Assembly: GCA_020831775.1 (NCBI GenBank)
Contig: JAFIFZ010000072.1
Location: forward strand, 1 to 64,000
Direction: 5' to 3'
DNA: 64,000 nucleotides
Origin: Phycisphaerales bacterium
GTDB taxonomy: Bacteria > Planctomycetota > Phycisphaerae > Phycisphaerales > UBA1924
How positions within the stretch are numbered: the first letter of the stretch is position 1; each line of letters opens with the position of its first letter. The position numbers were made by a program, and so were the translations under genes. Below, piece after piece: positions 1 to 7,262 of this stretch. The notes under the pieces were generated by a model. It had not been told where the DNA came from. It did not search any database and saw nothing but the letters and a program-made list of their open reading frames with translations.

Positions 1-655
1 CGTGGCGAAGCTGGTCTGGCGTTTGCCCTGTGCGTTGAAGGGGCTGACGCGGGCGAGGCGGTGGGTGCCGCGCTCGCAGTTGAGGTAGCCGAAGGCGTAC
101 GGCCCCTTGACATGCAGGGTGACATGGTCGACGCCGACTTCTGTGCCGTAGGTCTTGGAGAGCTCTTCGAGCTTCCAGCCGACGCGCTCGCAGTAGTAGA
201 TGTACATTCGGAGAAGCATCTCGGCCCAGTCGTTGGCCTCGGTGCCGCCGTCGCCTGCGGAGATGGTCAGGAAGCAGTTGCGGTGGTCGTGCTTGCCCGA
301 GAGGAGGGACTGGAGCTCGACCTGGTCCATCTTCTTTGACAGGGAGTAGAGGGCTTGGTCGGCCTCGAGGAGCATGTCCTCGTCGCCCTCTTCGCGGGCG
401 AGTTCGTAGGCGGCCTTGGCGTCTTCGAGCTTTTCCTCGACCTGGCCGACGGGGCCGATCTGGGCCTTGATGAGCTTGAGCTCGCCGACGACCTCCTGGG
501 CCTTGTCCTGGTCATCCCAGAAGTCGGGGGTTCCCATGCGTTCTTCCAGCTCCTTGAGGCGCTGGGTCTTCTTGTCGTAGTTAAAGAGAGTCGCGGATGG
601 TCAAGATCCGCGCCTCAAGGTCATCGATGACGGGCTGGTGGGTCTCGTAGTGCAT
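1..655 (-). CDS. prfB: Peptide chain release factor 2, partial, with +1 programmed frameshift
   Basis: RF2 ends translation at UGA and UAA codons. The reading opens at the ATG at 655 (GGAG lies 8 nt upstream), runs 24 codons to a TAA at 581-583, and continues in the +1 frame as NYDKKTQRLKELEERM, exactly like RF2 after its known shift site (L-D-Y-D in other bacteria). Downstream the diagnostic stretches ISAGDGGTEANDW and GTHRLARVSPFNAQGKRQTS are visible. The window ends before the GGQ peptidyl-hydrolysis loop, so roughly 110-120 C-terminal residues are missing. The shift site is CTT TAA C, not the usual CTT TGA C, and no Shine-Dalgarno-like stimulator lies just upstream. Identity is very secure; the efficiency of the shift is unknown. 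Confidence 0.93.
580..592 (-). promoter_or_regulatory. prfB programmed +1 frameshift site with UAA stop
   Basis: On the minus strand the codons are GAC TCT CTT TAA C. A slip of CTT forward by one base gives AAC, which restores the RF2 frame. In the classical autoregulatory site the stop is UGA, read only by RF2, and a Shine-Dalgarno-like hexamer sits three bases before CUU. Here the stop is UAA, which RF1 also reads, and the upstream bases do not resemble a Shine-Dalgarno sequence. Confidence 0.85.
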
Positions 656-889
656 GGCTTCTCCGGGACGGGGAGTGTAGACGGGAGGATGGGGGGTGGG
701 CAGCGGGTGATGGGCGCGGGGCGCTGGGAGCCGGGCGCGGGGTGGGCGGCACTTTTCTTTCGGGGGAGCGCCGGATCGGCCGTTCGGCGGCGTTGAGAGG
801 GTGGGACGGGCCCCACGCCCGGCACATGCACCCAGAGCCACGCCCAGAGCTCACCCAGCACTCACCCAGCTCTCACAAGGAGACCAGCC

Positions 890-2098
890 ATGCCAGCACG
901 CAGACCCGCCCGCCTCGGCGCGGCGTTGATCGCCGCATCTCTCGTTCTCGCCCCGGCCCCTGTGCTCGCCCTCCAGAACGGCGAGGGAAGCGGCGCCGCG
1001 GAGGCTCAGAAGGCCAAGACCGCCGACATCGACTTCCCGGGGGGGACGGTGGAGTGGTACATCGAGGCGCTGCGGCGGGCGTTTGAGGAGCCGCGGAATG
1101 TGCTGATGGATGACGAAACGGCCGGCACGAAGCTCGGCAGCGCGAGGATGCGGTCGATGACACTTGAGGGCGCGCTGAGTCTGATGCGGGATCTGGGCCC
1201 GCAGCGAGGCCCGACAAGCCGACTCTCGATCCAAGAGCGCCCCGGCTACTTGAGGATTCATTTGTTGCCGGAACCGCCTACGCGGCAAGCTACGCCGTCG
1301 AACGAGGTGCTGGTGCTTTCGATCCGCGGACTGATCGCATCGCCATCCGATGACGACTCATCTGCGCTGCGCCCTCAAGACATCCTGACCGCGGTCGAGC
1401 TGGTGATCACCGCCAGCAACCCGGAGGCCGATCCTGAGATCCGCTTTCATCCGGAGACCGGTCTTCTGATTGTTTCTGCACCGACGAATTCGCTGGGCGC
1501 CGCGTCGAGAGCGATCGATCTGATGGCCAGAGACGCGCGGACACTTCGAGAACAGGCCGAGGCCGCGCGACTCGCCGGTCCCGACGGCAGGCTTGAGGCC
1601 ATGCTCAGAGGCGAAGGCGGCGACCCTGAACTCCGCCTCATCGAGCTCCGAGGCCTGCTCGACAGCGCGAAGCTCAAACTCGAACAGGTCGAGCTCCGCG
1701 TCAAAGAGGCCGAAGCGGAGCTCAAGAAGAACCAGACGATCTACGAGAACGAGCAAGGGCTTGTCTACGAAGAAGTCCGGGAGGCCGAGTTCAAGCTTCG
1801 CCATCGCCAGCTCGAAGCCCGGATGGCCGCGGCCGAGGTCGAGCGGATCCAAAGGCTCGTCGAGCACACCGAGAAGACCGCGGATCCGCGCGAACGCAGG
1901 AGTCGGGTCTCAAGCCTTCAGCGGAGCATCGCCGAACTGACAGGCGAACTCGAAAGACGCAAGGTTGACTCCATCAACGCGGGGGTAGATGCCGGCAAAC
2001 GAGGCCAGCTCGCGTATCGAATCACTCTGTTGGAGCTCCAAATCGACGAGATGCGTCGCGAACTCGAAGAGCTCACCCGCCGCCCCGGCGGGGATTGA
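890..2098 (+). CDS. Exported protein with secretin-N-like domain and C-terminal coiled coil
   Basis: Protein of 402 residues of unknown function. AAGGAG 7 nt upstream fixes the ATG. Residues 1-28 are a Sec signal peptide (basic start, alanine/leucine core, end near VLALQN). Residues about 40-200 hold a segment resembling the short N-terminal modules of secretins, including DPEIRFHPETGLLIVSAPT followed by a helix with AIDLMAR. Residues about 230-400 are highly charged heptad-like helix rich in E, R, K and Q, probably a long coiled coil. It stands alone, divergent from prfB and upstream of a sigma factor gene. A role in the envelope is inferred from the signal peptide only. Confidence 0.75.
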   Translation: MPARRPARLGAALIAASLVLAPAPVLALQNGEGSGAAEAQKAKTADIDFPGGTVEWYIEALRRAFEEPRNVLMDDETAGTKLGSARMRSMTLEGALSLMRDLGPQRGPTSRLSIQERPGYLRIHLLPEPPTRQATPSNEVLVLSIRGLIASPSDDDSSALRPQDILTAVELVITASNPEADPEIRFHPETGLLIVSAPTNSLGAASRAIDLMARDARTLREQAEAARLAGPDGRLEAMLRGEGGDPELRLIELRGLLDSAKLKLEQVELRVKEAEAELKKNQTIYENEQGLVYEEVREAEFKLRHRQLEARMAAAEVERIQRLVEHTEKTADPRERRSRVSSLQRSIAELTGELERRKVDSINAGVDAGKRGQLAYRITLLELQIDEMRRELEELTRRPGGD

Positions 2099-2165
2099 CC
2101 CGCCGTACCGCTCCGGTTCTACTGCCCGTGTGCCCCCAGCCCTCTCCATCACCCAGGCCCGCCCC

Positions 2166-2735
2166 ATGCCGGACGAGACGGCCAGACTCACCACTGCCGC
2201 GGCGTCCGGCGATGACCGGGCGTTCGCGGCGCTCTATCGCGCGTGGTTCGACCGCGCCCTCGCCCTGGCCTACCGCCTCACGGGGCGCGACGAATCGTTC
2301 TGCCTCGATGTGGTGCAGGACGCGATGCTCAGGGCGGCGAGGAAAGTGCCGCCCGGGCTCGACGAGGACGCGTTCCGGCGATGGCTCACCCGCGTGGTGC
2401 ACACCTGCGCCCTGGACCGCCTGCGGGCCGAACGCCGCAGGCTCAGGCGGGAGTCGCTCGGGCATGGTCGGCCCGGCGATGGCGAAGACCATGCCCGGGG
2501 TGTCGAGCTCGACGAACGCATCGAGCAGCTCAGGGCGGCGATCGCCCGTCTTGAGCCCGACGATCGGTCGCTGCTGTTGCTCCGGTTTGTCAGAGGGTGC
2601 ACGCTGGATCAGGCCGCGGGGGCGAACGGGATCACCGGGGGCGCGGCGCACGGCAGGATCCGGCGTCTGCTCAAACGGCTCCGCAGCGACCTTGACCCGT
2701 CGGCCTCGGAGCGATCGGCCGATCGTGACAGTTAG
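2166..2735 (+). CDS. ECF-family RNA polymerase sigma factor
   Basis: Protein of 189 residues with the region 2 and region 4 layout of group 4 sigma factors. Region 2 is seen around FAALYRAWFDRALALAYRLTG and DVVQDAMLRAARK (the usual DxxQEvfLra core). Region 4 is seen around IARLEPDDRSLLLLRFVRGCTLDQAAGANG, followed by a recognition helix GGAAHGRIRRLLKRLR. The frame is open further upstream, but the ATG at 2166 gives the usual length and start. It is followed after 17 nt by a single-pass membrane protein, an arrangement typical of a sigma/anti-sigma pair. Target promoters cannot be told from this window. Confidence 0.88.
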   Translation: MPDETARLTTAAASGDDRAFAALYRAWFDRALALAYRLTGRDESFCLDVVQDAMLRAARKVPPGLDEDAFRRWLTRVVHTCALDRLRAERRRLRRESLGHGRPGDGEDHARGVELDERIEQLRAAIARLEPDDRSLLLLRFVRGCTLDQAAGANGITGGAAHGRIRRLLKRLRSDLDPSASERSADRDS

Positions 2736-2752
2736 CCCGAAGGAAGTGACTT

Positions 2753-3343
2753 ATGTCCGGACCGCAACTCTCTGAAGAAGGCGTGGAGCGGCGCGAGCGG
2801 ATGCTCGATGAGCTCCGTCCGATCGTTCGGCGTCGCCCGCGTGTCGCCCGTGCTCGGGCGGGGATGGCGGCGGGTCTGCTTGGGGCGGTGGTGCTGGGTG
2901 TGTTTTGGCAGTTTTCGATGCCGAAGGGGGTCGGGCCGGGAGAGGGCGTCGATCGTGGGCCGACGCAGGTCGCCGACGCCGGGCGTGGGGAGCCGGAGGC
3001 GGCGCCGCGGGAAACAGCGGTCGAGGCGTCCTCGGAAACGCTGGCTGGGCGTGGCGAGGGGGGCGGCGAGGGGACCCGTGAGACAGCCGGTGAGGAGGAG
3101 GGTCGGAAGTCGAGGATCGTCATCGTCCGGTCCGACCCGTCGGTGATCGGGCGGGTGAAGATCGCGGGGCGGGAGCCGACGCTGACGCGGATCATCGGGG
3201 ACGACGATCTGGCGAAGGAGCTGGGCCCGCGGGGGATCGGTGTGGTGCGCACGGCCGACGGCGTCTTCCTCACCGGCGACCCGACGGAGCGCCCGGGCCG
3301 CTCGATGCTCGATGCGGAGCGGGCGACCGAATCGATCGAGTAG
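2753..3343 (+). CDS. Single-pass membrane protein, possible anti-sigma partner
   Basis: Protein of 196 residues starting 17 nt after the sigma gene, with GAAGGAAG as ribosome binding site. Residues 1-37 are a charged cytoplasmic segment, about 38-55 a membrane helix (AGMAAGLLGAVVLGVFW), and the rest an acidic, glycine-rich extracytoplasmic part with a small folded-looking end (RIVIVRSDPSVIGRVKIAG). It has the topology and gene position of an anti-sigma factor but no HxxxCxxC zinc motif, so the role is inferred from context only. No family was recognised. Confidence 0.6.
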   Translation: MSGPQLSEEGVERRERMLDELRPIVRRRPRVARARAGMAAGLLGAVVLGVFWQFSMPKGVGPGEGVDRGPTQVADAGRGEPEAAPRETAVEASSETLAGRGEGGGEGTRETAGEEEGRKSRIVIVRSDPSVIGRVKIAGREPTLTRIIGDDDLAKELGPRGIGVVRTADGVFLTGDPTERPGRSMLDAERATESIE

Positions 3344-3370
3344 GGACGGGGTGGGCGGGCGATCGTCCCG

Positions 3371-3376
3371 TATACT
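3371..3376 (+). promoter_or_regulatory. Putative -10 box (TATACT) for leaderless start at 3382
   Basis: TATACT ends 5 nt before the GTG at 3382, and no Shine-Dalgarno sequence is present. Transcription would begin at or next to the start codon. No good -35 hexamer is visible. Confidence 0.45.
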
Positions 3377-3381
3377 CGGTC

Positions 3382-3675
3382 GTGCTCGAACTGCTGTACA
3401 TCCTGCAGTCCGATCCGTCGCAGACGCAGGCCGTGCGGCGGTTGGTGATGCTGCTCCTGCTCTTTGCGGTCATCGGGATCGTGCTGGTGACCTGCGTGGC
3501 GATGGTGTTCGTGCTGCGGCGACGGCGGCATCGCAAGGCGAAGTCCGGGCGCAAGCGGGTTCCGACCGAAAGCGTCGACGCCTGGGCCGAGGCGGGGCGG
3601 CGGGCCACTGTCCCCGATGATGATGAGGACGACGAAGACGAGGATGAAGATGACGACCGGGGCGGGGCGCGATGA
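3382..3675 (+). CDS. Small membrane protein with acidic C-terminal tail
   Basis: Protein of 97 residues, starting with GTG. Residues about 20-45 (VMLLLLFAVIGIVLVTCVAMVFVL) form one membrane helix, followed by a basic stop-transfer cluster RRRRHRKAK. A cytoplasmic tail ends in a run of Asp and Glu. The stop overlaps the next gene's ATG by 4 nt, so the two are probably co-translated. No family was recognised. Coding use is supported by the clean topology and the overlap with the reductase gene. Confidence 0.6.
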   Translation: MLELLYILQSDPSQTQAVRRLVMLLLLFAVIGIVLVTCVAMVFVLRRRRHRKAKSGRKRVPTESVDAWAEAGRRATVPDDDEDDEDEDEDDDRGGAR

Positions 3676-4457
3676 GCGAGCGGGCATCATCGAATGAGCA
3701 CGCACGACGCCCCGTCGCGATGGTGACGGGCGGGGCGAAGCGGGTCGGAAGGGCGATCGCGATCGAGTTCGCGTCGCGCGGGTTCGATCTCGTGGTGACC
3801 TACCGGAGCAGCGAGAGCGAGGCGGCGTCGCTGGCGGCGTTGGTCGCCGAGTCGTTCGCGCCGGCTTCGGTCGAGCTGCACCGGCTTGATCTTGGCGACC
3901 TTGAAGCGGTGCGGGCGTTCGCTCGGGGGTATGCGGCTTCCGGCGCCGGGCTGGATGTGCTGGTGCACAACGCGTCGCTGTACTTTCCGACGGCGCTGGA
4001 CGGACTCGACGCCGAACGGGCGGAGCTGTTGCACCGTGTCAACGCGATCGCCCCCCTGCTGCTCACGGCCGGGCTTGCGCCGGTGCTGTCAAGGAGCACA
4101 CTGCCCGGGGGCGGGTGCGTCGTGGCGATGAGCGACATCCACGCGCTGGGGCGGCCCCGCAAGGATTTTTCGGCGTATTCGATGTCGAAGGCGGCGCTGT
4201 CGGAGATGGTGCGGTCGCTCGCACGGGATCTGTCGCCGCGGGTGCGTGTGGTGGGTGTGGCGCCGGGGGTGGTGCAGTGGCCGGAGGATGGGTACGAGGC
4301 GGACCTTGCGGCGCAGGAGGCGTATCTGCGTCGTGTGCCTTTGGGGCGGGCGGGGACGCCGGAGGACGCCGCGAAGACGGTGGGATGGCTGGCGACAGAA
4401 GCGACCTACATCACCGGGCAGATCATCAAGCTCGACGGGGGGCGATCGATCGCGTGA
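3672..4457 (+). CDS. SDR-family oxidoreductase, FolM/pteridine reductase-like
   Basis: Short-chain dehydrogenase of 261 residues, NAD(P)-dependent. The N-terminal cofactor loop is TGGAKRVG, the TGxxxRxG variant that marks the pteridine reductase/FolM branch rather than the usual TGxxxGxG. The other family marks are present: HNAS for NNAG, a serine in MSDIH, YSMSK as the catalytic YxxxK, and the C-terminal GQIIKLDGGRS. The FolM branch reduces dihydromonapterin or dihydrofolate. This assignment rests on the loop alone, so the substrate is tentative. The start overlaps the upstream small gene (ATGA), and the gene converges on tatD. Confidence 0.82.
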   Translation: MSERASSNEHARRPVAMVTGGAKRVGRAIAIEFASRGFDLVVTYRSSESEAASLAALVAESFAPASVELHRLDLGDLEAVRAFARGYAASGAGLDVLVHNASLYFPTALDGLDAERAELLHRVNAIAPLLLTAGLAPVLSRSTLPGGGCVVAMSDIHALGRPRKDFSAYSMSKAALSEMVRSLARDLSPRVRVVGVAPGVVQWPEDGYEADLAAQEAYLRRVPLGRAGTPEDAAKTVGWLATEATYITGQIIKLDGGRSIA

Positions 4458-4489
4458 AGTGTCGAGGGCCTTCTGTTGCGACTTAGTGA

Positions 4490-5269
4490 TTAAGCGATCC
4501 CGAAGAACCGTTGCGTGTTTTCGTTGAGGCGTTGATGGAAGTCGTCGAAGGGTTCTCTTCGGACTTGGGAGAGCTTTTCGGCCGTGTCGCGGACCCAGGC
4601 GATGCGGCAGGGGCGCTTGCCTCTGTTGGGCGCGGGGGCGAGGAAGGGGGCGTCGGTCTCGACCATGATCCTGTCGGCGGGAACGAGCTTGGCGGCGTCG
4701 CGCACCGCCTGGGCGTTTGGGTAGGTGACCACGCCGGTGAACGAGATCATCGCGCCGAAGTCCAGGCACTTGCGGACCTCCTCGGGCCCGCCCGTGAAGC
4801 AGTGGAAGACGAACCGGTCGCCCGAGAACCGTGTTGACTTGAGGATCGGGATCAGGTCGTCGAACGCTTCGCGGCAGTGCAGCACGATGGGCAGGTCGAT
4901 CCCCTCGCCCCGCCAGCGTTCCAGATGCCCGAGCTGTTCTTCCAGGACGCGGCGCTGCAGGTCGCGGGGCGGGCGGTCGTAGTGGTTGTCGAGCCCGAGC
5001 TCGCCCCAGGCGACGCATTTAGGGTGCTCGGCGACTCGGCGGAGGTTGGCCCACTCGTGGGGCCCCTTGTCTGCATAGAGGGGGTGGACGCCGGCGGTGC
5101 ACCAGACGCGGTCGTGGGCCTTGGCGATCGCCAGGGCGTCGAGGCAGTCGCGGGTGGTCGTGGAGATCGTGATCGCCCCGGTCACCCCCCGCCCGGCGGC
5201 CTCGTCGAGCAGGCCGCCGATGTCTGTGCGCAAATCCTCGAAGGTCAGGTGGCAGTGGGTGTCGATCAC
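4490..5269 (-). CDS. TatD-family metal-dependent deoxyribonuclease
   Basis: Metal-dependent hydrolase of 259 residues. All the metal ligands of the family are visible: DTHCH at the N-terminus, the Glu in AWGELGLDNHYDR, His in VLHCREAF, His in VFHCFTGG and Asp in MVETDAPFLAP. TatD proteins act as 3'-5' exonucleases, with proposed roles in DNA repair. The GTG at 5269, immediately before IDTHCHL, gives the normal length. An in-frame ATG at 5323 would add 18 residues without homology. No Shine-Dalgarno sequence is seen at the GTG, but TACCCT sits 6 nt upstream, suggesting a leaderless message. Confidence 0.88.
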   Translation of the reverse strand: MIDTHCHLTFEDLRTDIGGLLDEAAGRGVTGAITISTTTRDCLDALAIAKAHDRVWCTAGVHPLYADKGPHEWANLRRVAEHPKCVAWGELGLDNHYDRPPRDLQRRVLEEQLGHLERWRGEGIDLPIVLHCREAFDDLIPILKSTRFSGDRFVFHCFTGGPEEVRKCLDFGAMISFTGVVTYPNAQAVRDAAKLVPADRIMVETDAPFLAPAPNRGKRPCRIAWVRDTAEKLSQVRREPFDDFHQRLNENTQRFFGIA

Positions 5270-5275
5270 GCATCG

Positions 5276-5281
5276 AGGGTA
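5276..5281 (-). promoter_or_regulatory. Putative -10 box (TACCCT) for leaderless tatD
   Basis: On the minus strand TACCCT ends 6 nt before the GTG start at 5269. It fits the TANNNT-start spacing seen at several other genes of this window. Confidence 0.4.
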
Positions 5282-5448
5282 CGCGACGCGGGTAGACTCG
5301 GTCCGGGCAGGAGGCCGACGCATGGCGTATTCGTCTTCGGGCACTCGGACACGGCAGCGGATCTGTGGCACTGGCGGCTTGCCCGCCAGTGGTTGGATGT
5401 GTTTGGGGAGAAGGTGTAGCCAGCGAGGCGACTTCCTCGTGCCTCGCT

Positions 5449-5563
5449 GCCCCGAAGGGGCAGTGGGTTGTAGCCACGGGTGGAGACGACCGCGACGCGC
5501 AGCGACGCGGGCGTCGGAACCCGTGGAAAGGTCACACAACCGAAACATCGCCCCGGAGGGGCG
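5449..5563 (-). repeat. Dispersed palindromic (REP-like) repeat, copy A, reverse orientation
   Basis: Read on the minus strand it has the order CGCCCCTCCGGGGCG, CTTTCCACGGGTTCC, a short variable GC-rich part, CTCCACCCGTGGCTAC, GCCCCTTCGGGGC. The two CCACGGGT/ACCCGTGG arms can pair as one hairpin, flanked by two small hairpins. It forms an inverted pair with copy B 55 nt away. Confidence 0.85.
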
Positions 5564-5618
5564 AAGGACCGAAGGGCGTGCAGGTTTGCAGCGACGGTCC
5601 GGGGCGGGCGCTGTCCTC

Positions 5619-5721
5619 CGCCCCTTCAGGGCGGCACTCATTATTGATCGCTTTCCACGGGTTCCGCTCGGCCTTCGGGCCTCGCTCCACCCGTGGCTAC
5701 AGCCCATCGCCCCTCCGGGGC
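5619..5721 (+). repeat. Dispersed palindromic (REP-like) repeat, copy B, forward orientation
   Basis: It has the order CGCCCCTTCAGGGCG, CTTTCCACGGGTTCCGC, a variable part containing GGCCTTCGGGCC, CTCCACCCGTGGCTAC and GCCCCTCCGGGGC. It is the mirror partner of copy A and matches copy C near 37.2 kb. The stretch between tatD and the next gene (5270-5750) holds this pair and no convincing gene. Confidence 0.85.
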
Positions 5722-5750
5722 TTACGAGAGCAGGACACTCCGATACCCCC

Positions 5751-7262
5751 ATCCGTAATCAGGGACTTTCAACACGGATCTGCCTCGCCTTCCTCCTCGC
5801 CCTGCTGACCCTCATCGCCTCGCCCGTGCTTGCTGGGGAGAAGATCGATCGCTGGTACATCGTCACCCTCGGGGGGGATCGCTCGGGGTATGTGCATGAG
5901 ACCATCGGGGCGGACGAGGACGGGAACACGGTCAGTAGCTACCGCCTCGTGCTGGAGATCCGGCGCGACCGTCAGCGGCTGACGATCGAGCAGGCCTCGT
6001 CGTTCGTCGAGACGCCAGCGGGCGAGCCCGTCTCGATGCGCTCCGAGCAATCGCTCGGCGCAGAGCCGGTGATCCTCGAAGCCTCGTTCAAGCCCGACGG
6101 CGTCGAGCTCGTCACCCGCTCGGGCGGGCGGACCGTCCGCGACTCGCGCCCGCCGATCGAGGGGCGTTGGCTCCCCCCCGCCGCCGCGGCCGAGTACATC
6201 CGCCAACGCCTCGAAGCCGGCGCCGAGGAGATCGTCGTCCGCACGGTCGACCCCGCGGGCGGGCTTGTCCCCGTCACTATCACGCGATCGAACATCACCA
6301 GGACCGAGGTCGAGGTGATCGGCAAGCGTGTCCCGGCGTTCAGGACACGCGTGCGGCACAGCTCCCTGCCCGGGATCGAATCAACCGAGTACCTCGACGC
6401 CTCGGGGCGTGCGGTGCGGTCGTCGATCAACCTCGGGCCGATGTCATTGGAGATCATCGCTTCGGAACGCGAACTCGCCCTCGCCGAGCTCGACCCGCCC
6501 GAGCTGATGCAGCGGACCTTTGTCAGGCCGGACCGGTTGATCGAGCGGCCGCGGGGCGCGGCGTCGGCCTCGTTTGTGCTCAGCGTGCCCGAGGGCGCGT
6601 TGCCGGAGCTTCCTGTCTCGGGGGCGCAGAGGGTCGAGCCGCTGGAGGACGGGCGGGTGCGCGTGCATGTGCGGGCCGGGCGCACCACTGCCGCCCCGGA
6701 TGCGGACGATCCGGTGTACCTGCAGGCGAGCACGATGCTCGACCTGACCGACCCGGAGCTGATCGCCCTGCACAGACGGGCGACTCGGAACCTGGGCGAT
6801 GATCCAAAGGCCCGAGCCGAGGCGCTCCGCCGGTTTGTCTACCGCTACATCACCGACAAGTCGCTGGGTGTCGGCTTTGCGACCGCTTCGGAGGTCGCGC
6901 GGACGCGCCACGGGGACTGCACGGAGCACTCGGCGCTGCTGGCGGCGCTCTTGCGGCTGGACGGGGTGCCGTCGCGGGTGGTGAGCGGGCTGATCTACGC
7001 CGACAGCTTCGCGGGTTCTGACGACATCTTCGGGTTCCACATGTGGGTGCAGGCGGCGGTCGAGATCGATGGGGAGCGGCGGTGGCTGGACCTCGATCCG
7101 GCGCTGCCGGAGCGGTCGATCTTCGACGCGACGCACATCGCGCTGGCGACCTCGACACTCCGCGACGACGAACCGACCAACTCGATGGTCGCGCTGGTGC
7201 CTTTGATGGGCCGTCTTGAGATCGTGGTCGAACGCGTGGAGCACGACTCCCGTGGACGCTGA
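5751..7262 (+). CDS. Exported transglutaminase-like protein (start codon unresolved)
   Basis: About 500 residues. A signal peptide core (CLAFLLALLTLIASPVLAGE) is followed by a beta-rich region and then a transglutaminase-like fold at the C-terminus. The catalytic triad is visible: Cys in HGDCTEHSALLAALLR, His in FGFHMWVQ and Asp in WLDLDPALPE. Such proteins act outside the cytoplasm as cysteine peptidases or amide-bond enzymes. No ATG, GTG or TTG lies in frame between the inverted repeat pair and the signal peptide; only ATC codons (5751, 5778) do. The next in-frame ATGs upstream (nearest about 5397) would read through the repeats. The 5' end given here is therefore arbitrary. Its stop overlaps nnrD by 11 nt. 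Confidence 0.8.
   Translation: MRNQGLSTRICLAFLLALLTLIASPVLAGEKIDRWYIVTLGGDRSGYVHETIGADEDGNTVSSYRLVLEIRRDRQRLTIEQASSFVETPAGEPVSMRSEQSLGAEPVILEASFKPDGVELVTRSGGRTVRDSRPPIEGRWLPPAAAAEYIRQRLEAGAEEIVVRTVDPAGGLVPVTITRSNITRTEVEVIGKRVPAFRTRVRHSSLPGIESTEYLDASGRAVRSSINLGPMSLEIIASERELALAELDPPELMQRTFVRPDRLIERPRGAASASFVLSVPEGALPELPVSGAQRVEPLEDGRVRVHVRAGRTTAAPDADDPVYLQASTMLDLTDPELIALHRRATRNLGDDPKARAEALRRFVYRYITDKSLGVGFATASEVARTRHGDCTEHSALLAALLRLDGVPSRVVSGLIYADSFAGSDDIFGFHMWVQAAVEIDGERRWLDLDPALPERSIFDATHIALATSTLRDDEPTNSMVALVPLMGRLEIVVERVEHDSRGR

Noticed and set aside
4089-5018. Long minus-strand open frame overlapping the reductase and tatD genes
   Set aside because: Arg/Pro/His-rich shadow translation with no motifs. 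Both overlapped genes show full catalytic motif sets.
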